Shown here piece after piece: positions 23,790 through 31,125 of a stretch of DNA of 64,000 nucleotides. The notes beneath the pieces were generated by a model. The model worked only from the letters and a program-made list of their open reading frames with translations, was not told the origin of the DNA and searched no databases. Each line of letters starts with the position of its first letter. Positions within the stretch are counted from its first letter, which is position 1. Source of the stretch: a virus; IMG/VR virus record IMGVR_UViG_3300044742_000232, positions 26,475 to 90,474 of that record; one strand, 5' to 3'. Made by a program: the position numbers and the translations under genes.

Positions 23790-23957
23790 ATGGGACATCT
23801 CTTATATCAAATCCTAAAAGATATTGATGATTATTATAGCATCCTGGATTGGGTTTTGTCACTCGATCTTGCTACGATTTTTTTGATCATTGTTTTGGTC
23901 AATTTAGCAGGCGCACTTTTTTACGTCGGTCGAACAATACATAAGGAGTTTTTATGA
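23790..23957 (+). CDS. Small membrane protein, 55 aa
   Basis: Starts MGHLLYQILKD. One clear transmembrane helix, LATIFLIIVLVNLAGALFYV, then a short basic tail. It starts 3 bp after the previous stop, and its stop overlaps the next start (ATGA). Confidence 0.55.
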   Translation: MGHLLYQILKDIDDYYSILDWVLSLDLATIFLIIVLVNLAGALFYVGRTIHKEFL

Positions 23958-24274
23958 TCCGCATAGCAAACATGTCGGGGTCTCCCAAGTATTTTCATTG
24001 GACTTTTGTTGATGCTTCCAAGTTCAAAAGTATTGAGAAATATATCAAAGATGAAGAATGGGTTTGGGATTGTCAAAATGGCGACGAATGCACAACTTTT
24101 TGGGTGATAATAATGAATGATGATACTCCTAAGTTTTATAGATCAAAGCATAGCTGGGAATGGGAACGCTATGGACAAGAGGACTCGCATCTGGTAAACA
24201 TCTTTGACATCATGGAAGTTGGAAGGGATGATGTGGTAGGATCAGCACGAGAAAACTTGAGGTTTGTGATATGA
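23954..24274 (+). CDS. Hypothetical Trp-rich protein, 106 aa
   Basis: SD AAGGAG. Rich in Trp and acidic residues (DEEWVWDCQNGDECTTFWVI). Soluble alpha/beta pattern. Overlaps both neighbours by 4 bp. No family recognised. Confidence 0.5.
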   Translation: MIRIANMSGSPKYFHWTFVDASKFKSIEKYIKDEEWVWDCQNGDECTTFWVIIMNDDTPKFYRSKHSWEWERYGQEDSHLVNIFDIMEVGRDDVVGSARENLRFVI

Positions 24275-24558
24275 GTGAAAGACATATTGTTTATCGTGAT
24301 CGCGTCCAAGAATATTGGATGAACGACAAAGATAATAAACATGATACCGCTTTGGTGATTGTCGGGGATCATGTTGAGCCGCCTATCAGTGCTATGGATC
24401 AGGTGAAGGTTGTCACTCTGAAGGATGGTTCTGAAAGTGTCAAATGCTATCTGGTGGACGTTCTAGAGGACTTAGAGAAGAGTTCCCTGTTGCATTGGAC
24501 GTTTCAATCTAAAGACAAGGAGGAAACGGTAGTTGTTTTGACTCTGCGTCATCACTAA
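24271..24558 (+). CDS. Hypothetical protein, 95 aa
   Basis: Beta-rich pattern (ALVIVGDHVEPP, VKVVTLKDGSESVKCYLV). Acidic. Overlaps the preceding gene by ATGA. No family recognised. Confidence 0.5.
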   Translation: MSERHIVYRDRVQEYWMNDKDNKHDTALVIVGDHVEPPISAMDQVKVVTLKDGSESVKCYLVDVLEDLEKSSLLHWTFQSKDKEETVVVLTLRHH

Positions 24559-24581
24559 ACCAACAACGGGAGTTAGAAATT

Positions 24582-24722
24582 ATGGCTGATCGTGGTGTAA
24601 GGCTCGCGCGCATCTTACAAGAAACACTTAATGAATGTGTCAGCCATCCAGATAAACGTATTTCTCAGATTTGTGGGCTTCGGCTTTGGTGCTTTCTGTT
24701 TGTGCCATCTCTTTTTCTCTGA
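24582..24722 (+). CDS. Possible 46-aa ORF
   Basis: MADRGVRLARILQETLNECV, then a hydrophobic tail. It overlaps the membrane ORF at 24631 in another frame for 92 bp, so only one may be real. GGGAG lies upstream, at slightly long spacing. Confidence 0.3.
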   Translation: MADRGVRLARILQETLNECVSHPDKRISQICGLRLWCFLFVPSLFL

Positions 24723-24831
24723 CGGTTTCGCATGTTTATGGGCCACCGAAACCAATTTTGTCAGCAGAACAAATGCAATGAACCTTCTGGAGAAAACAGT
24801 AGTAAAAGATCGCATTCCTTTGGGACACTGA
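24631..24831 (+). CDS. Small membrane protein, 66 aa
   Basis: MNVSAIQINVFLRFVGFGFGAFCL and following residues form one or two hydrophobic helices rich in Phe and Gly, ending in a polar tail. Ribosome site is weak (AAGAAAC). It ends 8 bp before the next gene. Confidence 0.4.
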   Translation: MNVSAIQINVFLRFVGFGFGAFCLCHLFFSDGFACLWATETNFVSRTNAMNLLEKTVVKDRIPLGH

Positions 24832-24839
24832 AACTAACT

Positions 24840-25190
24840 ATGGCAAACAATTTACCGAAAAATTTCAAGTTCTCCAGCAAGTTGTTTCTGGAGTGGCGAC
24901 CTGGATCATTTGAAGAGTTCCCCGATGGTGTAAAAGAGGAGCTAGATGATATTGAAAAGTTTGATACCCGATGGAAAGCATTTTATCGTGTTTTTAGACA
25001 TTACCAAGAAAACGAAGATTATCTAGTTGATGTTGATGAAATTATCGTGGCAATGAAGAAGCAAGGTTATAGTGCCTATGCTACAATGATGTTTCTGAAA
25101 CGATTGCGCCGGTTGAACTTGGTGCGGTTCACGTTTGACGATGAAGCTTTGATGGGGAAGTTGGAGCGAATCAGCTGGCTTCTGAACTGA
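24840..25190 (+). CDS. Hypothetical protein, 116 aa
   Basis: Start MANNLPKNFKFSS is the first ATG after the upstream gene. The C-terminal half (YLVDVDEIIVAMKKQGYSAYATMMFLKRLRRLNLVRF) has the helical pattern of a winged-helix domain. Function unknown. Confidence 0.5.
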   Translation: MANNLPKNFKFSSKLFLEWRPGSFEEFPDGVKEELDDIEKFDTRWKAFYRVFRHYQENEDYLVDVDEIIVAMKKQGYSAYATMMFLKRLRRLNLVRFTFDDEALMGKLERISWLLN

Positions 25191-25200
25191 GGGTAGAAAA

Positions 25201-25701
25201 ATGGAAGAAACTCTTGAGAATCGCGCAAAAGAACTTGCAATTCGTGCGCATGGCAATCAGAAACGTAAATACACTGGAGAACCTTATACTGTTCATCTAA
25301 CCGAAGTTGTAGAAATTATCAAAACCATTCCTCACACAAAGGAGATGGTTGCAGCTGCTTGGTTGCATGACACTTTGGAAGATACCGATTTGACATTGAA
25401 AGAGCTTGCGGATGAATGTGGTATCATCGTAGCAGGGATGGTGAACGCGCTAACCGATTGTTCTAAATCAAATGGAAATCGTAAGAGGAGAAAAGAAATA
25501 GATCGTCAGCGCCTTTCTGTATCGTTACCGGAAGTCCAAAGTATCAAGCTTGCAGATATTATTTCCAATGCGAGTTCAATTGAAGAACATGATCCAGACT
25601 TCGCTGTTGTTTGGTTGAGAGAAAAGGCACTCATGCTGGAAGTTTTAACTAAGGGCGATAAGACACTAATGGAAAGAGCTAGAAAAGAAGTAGGAAAGTA
25701 A
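25201..25701 (+). CDS. HD-domain hydrolase, MESH1/SpoT-hydrolase-like
   Basis: 166 aa. AHGNQKRKYTGEPYTVHLTEV, then WLHDTLEDTD and IKLADIISN are the RelA/SpoT-type HD motifs (H, HD-ED, D). Short single-domain forms like MESH1 hydrolyse (p)ppGpp or NADPH. A phage copy could blunt the stringent response; the substrate is inferred. SD GAGGG-like upstream. Confidence 0.8.
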   Translation: MEETLENRAKELAIRAHGNQKRKYTGEPYTVHLTEVVEIIKTIPHTKEMVAAAWLHDTLEDTDLTLKELADECGIIVAGMVNALTDCSKSNGNRKRRKEIDRQRLSVSLPEVQSIKLADIISNASSIEEHDPDFAVVWLREKALMLEVLTKGDKTLMERARKEVGK

Positions 25702-25702
25702 G

Positions 25703-26077
25703 ATGATGCGCATCCCATCACAGAAAGAAGTAGATGAGTTTCGTCATTGGATTAAAATGCATGATGAAGGCGAAAGATTTATAAAAGAACTTATAGCACG
25801 TTATGATACATTATTTAATGATCACGTTCAAGACTTTAAAAGACTTGAAACTAAAGATATGACTCCTGATTTAGACCCGAATGAACAACATATTCGGAGT
25901 ATCCTTGCTGAAACTGTTCATACAGCTTTTAGAAAAGGGTGCGATGGCGGCGGTTCGTTTCAAGTGTGGACGGCTATTAGGAACATGGATAATGATCAAT
26001 GGGGTAATGCAATTGAGTGGATGATTTATTGTTTGGATGTATCTGGATATGAAATTAAACAGAAGAAAAAGAAGTGA
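25703..26077 (+). CDS. Hypothetical protein, 124 aa
   Basis: Begins MMRIPSQKEVDEFRHWIKMHDEGERF, two bases after the HD gene stop. Helical and acidic with a GCDGGGSFQVW turn, ends in KKKKK. Possibly works with the HD hydrolase because of tight linkage. Confidence 0.5.
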   Translation: MMRIPSQKEVDEFRHWIKMHDEGERFIKELIARYDTLFNDHVQDFKRLETKDMTPDLDPNEQHIRSILAETVHTAFRKGCDGGGSFQVWTAIRNMDNDQWGNAIEWMIYCLDVSGYEIKQKKKK

Positions 26078-26301
26078 AACGTTATTTTCTCACTATTTTG
26101 TTAGGCTTAGCAGTGGGATTGTATTTTGGGATGAACAAATACTGTCATTCTCTTGCTTACAGTAATATGTATCGCCCCTATAATCTACATCGTCCGCCGC
26201 AGGGATTGGAGTATCGGTTTGATGTGGACCTGGAAACGAGATGGCACCTGCTCCATGGGTGTCAGGCAAGAATGACAGGCGAGTATGTGAAGATTAACTA
26301 G
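26074..26301 (+). CDS. Small membrane-anchored or exported protein, 75 aa
   Basis: GTG start overlapping the preceding stop. N-terminal KRYFLTILLGLAVGLYFGMN is a signal anchor, and two Cys lie in the outer part (KYCHS, HGCQA). Convergent with the leftward tail-tube-like gene, overlapping by 4 bp. Confidence 0.5.
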   Translation: MKRYFLTILLGLAVGLYFGMNKYCHSLAYSNMYRPYNLHRPPQGLEYRFDVDLETRWHLLHGCQARMTGEYVKIN

Positions 26302-26816
26302 AAAGCGTTGATGCGGAAGTTATTATAAACGAATGTGGCTTCGGAAGTGATGAAAGAAACATCGGGTGCTGTGCTTTCAAAAACCATCTGAGAAAGTGAG
26401 ATTGGAAAGGCATCAATTAGCAAGCACTCAAACTTTGGAATCTTTGTTGAGTCTAGAATCATAATTGAAATATCTGATTTGATACCATGTCCTGAAGCTT
26501 TGGGCTGGTTTTTTATTTCTCTATATTCGCTCCAGTCTTCGGGGAATCCTAGTTGCCGTATCCAGTTGTAAATTTCAAGATAGTTCTGCAACACTTCGTC
26601 CACCTTGAATGTAACAACAAGCTGGTCAAAAATAATGTGATCGCCAGCATGAGGGATAACAACAAATGGATTTTCATAGGCAGCTGGATTTAGTGTCATC
26701 GCTGGCACATTAACTTTCTGCGCGAAGAAGTTTATAGATGGACATTTTTTGATGCTGAAAATAAAGTTCAGCGGGCTTAGAAAGTTTGGCGAAAGCGGTT
26801 GTGTATCTAAAATCAT
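26298..26816 (-). CDS. Tail-tube-family virion protein (gp19/baseplate-hub-like)
   Basis: 172 aa from ATG 26816 (a TTG two codons earlier fits the AGAGGA site better). FKVDEVLQNYLEIYNWIRQLGFPEDWSEY, then SDISIMILDSTKIPKFE and FPISLSQMVFESTAPDVSFITSEATFVY match the T4-like tail-tube fold family. It is not the main tube gene (40482). It lies alone among rightward early genes with its own CTAAATA motif upstream, so it is probably a late baseplate or tube-cap component. Confidence 0.65.
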   Translation of the reverse strand: MILDTQPLSPNFLSPLNFIFSIKKCPSINFFAQKVNVPAMTLNPAAYENPFVVIPHAGDHIIFDQLVVTFKVDEVLQNYLEIYNWIRQLGFPEDWSEYREIKNQPKASGHGIKSDISIMILDSTKIPKFECLLIDAFPISLSQMVFESTAPDVSFITSEATFVYNNFRINAF

Positions 26817-26834
26817 GAACAATGAAATCCTCTG

Positions 26835-26863
26835 TTGACAGGAAGTGCTGAATCCTGTATTAC
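26835..26863 (+). promoter_or_regulatory. Sigma70-like promoter for rightward genes at 26.9-28.4 kb
   Basis: TTGACA (26835-26840), 17 bp, TATTAC (26858-26863). It immediately abuts the leftward late motif. Confidence 0.6.
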
Positions 26864-26870
26864 TATTTAG
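26864..26870 (-). promoter_or_regulatory. Late-promoter-like CTAAATA
   Basis: Leftward CTAAATAG, 48 bp before the tail-tube-like gene. It directly touches the -10 box of the rightward early promoter. Confidence 0.55.
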
Positions 26871-26912
26871 TAAGCTGAGCCTACCAAAAACCGAGAAGGG
26901 GAAACAAAGGAA

Positions 26913-27101
26913 ATGGCAGCAGCACCAAAAACAAACCAAGTCATAACAGCATTTGAAGCCATTGAAATTGTCCAAGAACAACTGGATTACGTTATTCTGA
27001 GGCTTGCTAGTATGCGCGATGAGGCTTGTTTGAAAAGGGTTGAAAGCTCCCATCTCACGATCAAAAATCTCCTACAAGACCTGAGAGAAGCTGGAAGATG
27101 A
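26913..27101 (+). CDS. Hypothetical helical protein, 62 aa
   Basis: SD AAAGGAA. Mostly one amphipathic helical bundle (AFEAIEIVQEQLDYVILRLASM). First gene after the rightward promoter; overlaps the next by ATGA. Confidence 0.55.
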   Translation: MAAAPKTNQVITAFEAIEIVQEQLDYVILRLASMRDEACLKRVESSHLTIKNLLQDLREAGR

Positions 27102-27373
27102 ATATATTTTGGAAGAAGATTCATAAGGTGAAGATTGATTTTACTCCCCAAGAAGGAATCACTCCTCTTCTCGTGGCCAAAATTATGAAATGGTGGGTAA
27201 CTTGTAACATTTGGAATGGAGCCATGTTTGATGTTGCTTCTTATAGTCATCTTATAGAAGAGATTCCCAATGAGCAGTTCCCTCATTTGACATTTTATGA
27301 TGTGGAATATGATGAGCATAGGGTAATTTTCAGGCGACGTAACTATAAACAAACAGAATGGAAGCCAAGGTAA
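27098..27373 (+). CDS. Hypothetical protein, 91 aa
   Basis: Compact alpha/beta protein (VKIDFTPQEGITPLLVAKIMKWWV). Basic end. Overlaps its upstream neighbour by 4 bp. No family recognised. Confidence 0.5.
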   Translation: MNIFWKKIHKVKIDFTPQEGITPLLVAKIMKWWVTCNIWNGAMFDVASYSHLIEEIPNEQFPHLTFYDVEYDEHRVIFRRRNYKQTEWKPR

Positions 27374-27378
27374 AAACG

Positions 27379-27912
27379 ATGCCCTTCAATCATCCAGTTC
27401 CGTCTTTGAAGTATGTTACATTTCTCGATGCTTTTGAGGAAATGGTTACTCAGAAGCAAAAAGAAATCAATGACATGAGAGAAATGGAACAGGTCTATAG
27501 TATCTGTTCCAACGCTCTCAACTTTTCGGAAATCAGTGTTCCCGTAAAAGTTATTTGGGGTCCAGGTTGGATTCGGATGCAATCTAATCTTACCAAAGAG
27601 ACTTGCATTGATACATATAAATTTCTTCGGGAAATCATAACTACACGATTATTTGAAGCTGGACTTATTGGTTCAGATAAGATTCCTGAAGCACGTTTTG
27701 CAACTTATCTAATCTTTTTCACTTGGCGCATCGAGAGAAAAGGAAAGATGCGCCCAGTGGAAGTTGATTTGCGTCTAGAGATTCCTTATGCATATCGTGA
27801 TAAAGTAGGCGCTTCAAAATATATTGATATAACAACTCGGGAAGAAACTAATAGATATACGATTCCAAGGTTTCGCTGCACAGAACCAGGATATGAGCAT
27901 GAGTGGGAATAA
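27379..27912 (+). CDS. Hypothetical protein, 177 aa
   Basis: Start MPFNHPVPSL chosen for AAGG at good spacing; an in-frame ATG at 27358 would overlap the previous gene. Contains VIWGPGWIRMQSNL and a beta-rich VEVDLRLEIPYAY. Ends EYEHEWE-like acidic. No family recognised. Confidence 0.55.
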   Translation: MPFNHPVPSLKYVTFLDAFEEMVTQKQKEINDMREMEQVYSICSNALNFSEISVPVKVIWGPGWIRMQSNLTKETCIDTYKFLREIITTRLFEAGLIGSDKIPEARFATYLIFFTWRIERKGKMRPVEVDLRLEIPYAYRDKVGASKYIDITTREETNRYTIPRFRCTEPGYEHEWE

Positions 27913-28363
27913 CACAGCTATCTTTGAGATTACGTCTGACATAGCAGAATTTTTTTCTGTTATGACTGTGTTATTAGCAAAATTTATACATATAGAACAT
28001 TTGATTGAAGACCATCCTAATGCAAATTTATTGATTTCTGGAGAAAGAGCTTTATTACTTCATAACAAACTTACGCATGCTTGGAAACAATATAATAAAA
28101 TAATATGTCACAAAGATAAAGATGCTTATGATCTTATCCGTCATCTTCATAAAAAAGTGAAGGAGATAAATTCTGTTATTTCATTAGCTCAAGTAACTTA
28201 TAGACCAATAACAAAAAATACATCCATTATAAAAATACGACTCAAAATAAGATTTATTCATCAGCTACAAAAATTGGTAGGAGAAGTGCCTGATTTTGAG
28301 AGTATTGAAAAAGAAGTTATGGATTATATGGATTCTTTGGCACGAATGACTCGCACGCCTTAG
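27899..28363 (+). CDS. Hypothetical helical protein, 154 aa
   Basis: ATG 27899 has CAGG eight bases upstream. All-helical pattern with many Lys and Ile (HLHKKVKEINSVISL). Noticeably A+T-rich compared with neighbours, perhaps a recent acquisition. Convergent with the fibre gene, overlapping by 4 bp. Confidence 0.5.
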   Translation: MSGNNTAIFEITSDIAEFFSVMTVLLAKFIHIEHLIEDHPNANLLISGERALLLHNKLTHAWKQYNKIICHKDKDAYDLIRHLHKKVKEINSVISLAQVTYRPITKNTSIIKIRLKIRFIHQLQKLVGEVPDFESIEKEVMDYMDSLARMTRTP

Positions 28364-29859
28364 GACCAAGTAATATAAATGGCGCCATTACCTCCAGGCT
28401 GGCCGCCACCGTTGCCCTGGCCTCTTGCGCCAACAACAATGGTTACGTTTCCACTTGGACCGCTACCACCAAGATAACGGATTTTTGCATAACCTCCAGA
28501 ACCCCCAGAACCACCAGTTACTAGAATAGGCTCAAACTCAGTTCCTAAGTTTGCAAAATGTCCCCCGCCGCCGCCTCCAGGTTCAGAACCTTCCCGAGTT
28601 ATTGGACCACCAGCACCACCAGAAGCAGGTGCATTTCCTCCGACACCTAAAACGGTGCCTGTATATCCGACGATATTTACATCACCGCCTGAAGCATTTC
28701 CGCCGAGTCCATTTACACCATCTCCATCATCAGTTCCCCCGGTGCCTTTTTTTCCACCTCTTGCAAAGATAGCGTTATTGAAAGAAGAATTACCTCCATC
28801 TTGGCCATCGTTTTGCGTAGCGGCGGAATCACCACCTCCTCCACCCCCGCCCCAAAGCTCAATTTGTAAAACCTTGTAATTGGTTGGAATACGGAATGTA
28901 TAAGTCCCTGGAGTCGTATAGCGTCCATCTGCAACTTCAGGCGTTATGGCTGTTATGCTGACATTTGCAACATGGAGATAATTACTCCATCCAGCAAATA
29001 CTTTCATTGTTGTTCCATTCTCCATCCCAATCGGATAAAGCTTTGTTGTTTGAGATTGGTTAGCAATATAGAGTTTTGGATTGACAACAAATCCAGCATT
29101 AGTATCTAGAGTGATATTGGTGTTTGCAAGAATGATACCTAGATTAACTGTGAGGACAGCGGATGTTTTAGCATCTGTATAAACTTCGTTAGCATCAACA
29201 CTTAGATTGATAGTTGGAAGATAATCAACTATTGTTTGATAAGAATTAGATACAGTATTTAGAGGAATATTAGAAACATAGCCATAAGTGGGATGACCAT
29301 GCACCATAATAAGACAGTTTGATAAAGCAAGAGCGGAAAGGTTAGCAACAACTTGGAGAACAACAGATTGATTATACTGGGAAGCTTCTTCTGGATTGGT
29401 GTTGGCTTTGTCAAAAACAAACTTATCGGGTAGGCTAATCTTTCCAGGATGCGCGCTGTTGATCTGCCAAAACTGGAGTTCCCGAGTGTTGACTAAAGAC
29501 ACACTTTCGGCTGGATTGAAAGTGAAGATCAAACTTTCCGAAAGAGAAAACAGGGAGTTGGAAGCTGGAGAGCCGAAGTGTTTGCCCTGGAAATATTTTA
29601 GATTATCAAAGCTTCTGTTGAACGTATTCGCGAAAACTGTTGCCTTCAGAGTGTCTATCTGAAAGAATTGAGCCGCATCATAATCAGAAAAGAAGTCTTG
29701 AGCAAAGCCGCAATTGAAGTTATGATAAAGAGAATTTTCAACTTCTTGGGCGAGCTTGTTGAAACCGATAACATAGATTTTATTATGAGGAGTGTCTATG
29801 TAAATCCAGGGACACGTTTCTACAGCAAGATCGTTTACAATATGAAAATTATTTGCCAA
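28360..29859 (-). CDS. Fibre or adhesin protein with glycine-rich C-terminus
   Basis: 499 aa, TTG start behind AGGA. The N-terminal 310 residues are a soluble virion-like region (FNKLAQEVENSLYHNFNCG...). The last about 170 residues are a polyglycine-rich module (GGGGGGG runs, NGGGQPGGNGAIYITW end) of the kind seen in gp38-type tip adhesins, which pack as polyglycine-II sandwiches. Related tails end the fibres at 54612 and 56111. It may bind the host receptor. Confidence 0.7.
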   Translation of the reverse strand: MANNFHIVNDLAVETCPWIYIDTPHNKIYVIGFNKLAQEVENSLYHNFNCGFAQDFFSDYDAAQFFQIDTLKATVFANTFNRSFDNLKYFQGKHFGSPASNSLFSLSESLIFTFNPAESVSLVNTRELQFWQINSAHPGKISLPDKFVFDKANTNPEEASQYNQSVVLQVVANLSALALSNCLIMVHGHPTYGYVSNIPLNTVSNSYQTIVDYLPTINLSVDANEVYTDAKTSAVLTVNLGIILANTNITLDTNAGFVVNPKLYIANQSQTTKLYPIGMENGTTMKVFAGWSNYLHVANVSITAITPEVADGRYTTPGTYTFRIPTNYKVLQIELWGGGGGGGDSAATQNDGQDGGNSSFNNAIFARGGKKGTGGTDDGDGVNGLGGNASGGDVNIVGYTGTVLGVGGNAPASGGAGGPITREGSEPGGGGGGHFANLGTEFEPILVTGGSGGSGGYAKIRYLGGSGPSGNVTIVVGARGQGNGGGQPGGNGAIYITWS

Positions 29860-29862
29860 ATA

Positions 29863-29946
29863 TTATCCTGAGTTAGTGAGTATGAATACGCCTGCTATTG
29901 CTGCTAAAAGACCACATAAAAATCCAATGATAAAAATAACTTCCAT
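29863..29946 (-). CDS. 27-aa single-pass membrane peptide
   Basis: MEVIFIIGFLCGLLAAIAGV then a short tail. It ends just before the TTG start of the fibre gene, and its last codons contain that gene's ribosome site. Same length as the peptides at 6462 and 48945. Confidence 0.5.
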   Translation of the reverse strand: MEVIFIIGFLCGLLAAIAGVFILTNSG

Positions 29947-29975
29947 TGTTTTGATCCGTGTTTTTCTTGGTTTTG

Positions 29976-29982
29976 TATTTAG
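29976..29982 (-). promoter_or_regulatory. Late-promoter-like CTAAATA
   Basis: Leftward CTAAATACAAAACC, 30 bp before the membrane peptide and fibre genes. Confidence 0.6.
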
Positions 29983-29984
29983 AC

Positions 29985-30039
29985 GTGGGTTCCTCAACTA
30001 AAAATCACGAGGGAGGCGCTTTTTTAGTCCGTCACCCAC
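29985..30039. other. Long stem-loop upstream of late motif
   Basis: GTGGGT (29985-29990) pairs with ACCCAC (30034-30039) and ACTAAAAA (29997-30004) with TTTTTAGT (30021-30028). It separates the 30057 gene from the late promoter and could end or process leftward transcripts; there is no clean terminal U-run. Confidence 0.45.
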
Positions 30040-30056
30040 AAACCGGAAAGGTTGTT

Positions 30057-30572
30057 TTAGAATTCTGTTCTTGATAGAGTTTGCTGTTGCAGTGAACCCA
30101 TGGAACGATGCTTACAGCCCATCGCCACACAATGCTCCTTCATACCGGCAGCAAGACTATACTTCTTTGCAAGATGCGTGTTGCTCTTGTCAATGAAGCA
30201 TTTGCCATCCCGATTTCCAGATGTATTCGTTGAAATATTTCCGCAGTCAAAAATCTCAGGCGACAGCGGAACACCTTTGCCTTCTACTGCCTGCGGAGGA
30301 TACCAGAAGCCGGTAGTTCTGTCATAGTAGTAGGTATATGCGCCGTTGACTTTGACCTTGGCAACGATTTGAGTTTTTGCTGCCTTGGCGATTTGGTCTT
30401 CTACGATGCATTGCTTTTGATAGTTCTCGTTATTATTCAAGCCAGCAATAAGTTTAGAAAGATATTGATCGTGTTGAGTAGAGCGAACATTTGACGATTG
30501 TTGATGAATCAATAACTCCTCAACAATTTTCTGCCAATCCTTTGGGAGCATTTTCTTTGAAGTGAAGACCAT
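30057..30572 (-). CDS. Hypothetical protein, 171 aa
   Basis: SD CGGAGAA. Helical N-terminal half, then a YTYYYDRTTGFWYPP strand region and four spaced Cys toward the C-terminus. No signal peptide is obvious although its leader resembles those of exported genes at 30735 and 44182. The 160 bp upstream contain a TATAGT box but no matching -35 at normal spacing. Confidence 0.55.
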   Translation of the reverse strand: MVFTSKKMLPKDWQKIVEELLIHQQSSNVRSTQHDQYLSKLIAGLNNNENYQKQCIVEDQIAKAAKTQIVAKVKVNGAYTYYYDRTTGFWYPPQAVEGKGVPLSPEIFDCGNISTNTSGNRDGKCFIDKSNTHLAKKYSLAAGMKEHCVAMGCKHRSMGSLQQQTLSRTEF

Positions 30573-30667
30573 ATCTTTTCTCCGTTGTTGGGTGGGTAGG
30601 CTTTCTAAGATGGATGCTTTGTAACATGACTATACTGTAATGTCAATTGGAAATATTGATGGGTATT

Positions 30668-30698
30668 AAAAAAAATGGCGGCCTGATAAAAGACCGCC
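30668..30698 (-). terminator. Rho-independent terminator
   Basis: Leftward GGCGGTC/GGCCGCC stem (30677-30698) followed by ATTTTTTTT. It ends the short exported-protein transcript from 30735. Confidence 0.8.
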
Positions 30699-30734
30699 GA
30701 GTTTGGGGCAAAACTTTGGGAGTTGTTTTCTCTC

Positions 30735-30998
30735 CTACTGTCCGGTGCCTCCAACGCGCCGATCTTGGAAGTCCCAGAACAGTACCGGGTTGCCGGAACT
30801 GTAGGGATCACGGACGGTGCGGACCTTGCCAGCCTTGGTGCCAGCACGGTTGATCCACATGTCATAGAAGCCCGGCCCTGGCGCGCTGGAAGAGCCCATG
30901 GACTTCTTGTTGTCCTTGGCCGTCTGCGCCTGAACGCCGCTGGAAACTGCAACCAAAGAGGCTGTAGCAACCAGCACGGCCATCACACTGATCTTCAT
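30735..30998 (-). CDS. Small exported protein
   Basis: 87 aa. Sec signal peptide MKISVMAVLVATASLVAVSS with cleavage likely after VQA. The mature part is basic and Gly/Arg-rich (VRTVRDPYSSGNPVLFWDF). It is a monocistronic unit with its own promoter (31048-31076) and terminator. Function unknown; probably periplasmic. Confidence 0.7.
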   Translation of the reverse strand: MKISVMAVLVATASLVAVSSGVQAQTAKDNKKSMGSSSAPGPGFYDMWINRAGTKAGKVRTVRDPYSSGNPVLFWDFQDRRVGGTGQ

Positions 30999-31047
30999 AC
31001 AATTTTCTCCATTGAGTTAGGGGCTTTCAATCTCGCCCATAAAAGTC

Positions 31048-31076
31048 AATATAAAGAATCGGGGAACGAAAGTCAA
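31048..31076 (-). promoter_or_regulatory. Sigma70-like promoter
   Basis: TTGACT (31071-31076), 17 bp, TATATT (31048-31053). Drives the 30735 gene and is divergent from the promoter at 31091. Confidence 0.75.
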
Positions 31077-31090
31077 GCGTTCACAAAAAG

Positions 31091-31119
31091 TTGACTGAGA
31101 AGTCTATGTATGATAAAAT
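31091..31119 (+). promoter_or_regulatory. Sigma70-like promoter
   Basis: TTGACT (31091-31096), 17 bp, TAAAAT (31114-31119). It ends only 7 bp before the endonuclease start codon, so the transcript would have almost no leader. Confidence 0.65.
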
Positions 31120-31125
31120 GTAAAA

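Noticed and set aside
30620-30645. TTGACA and TATAGT upstream of the 30057 gene
   Set aside because: The boxes are only six bases apart, so they cannot work together as a sigma70 promoter.
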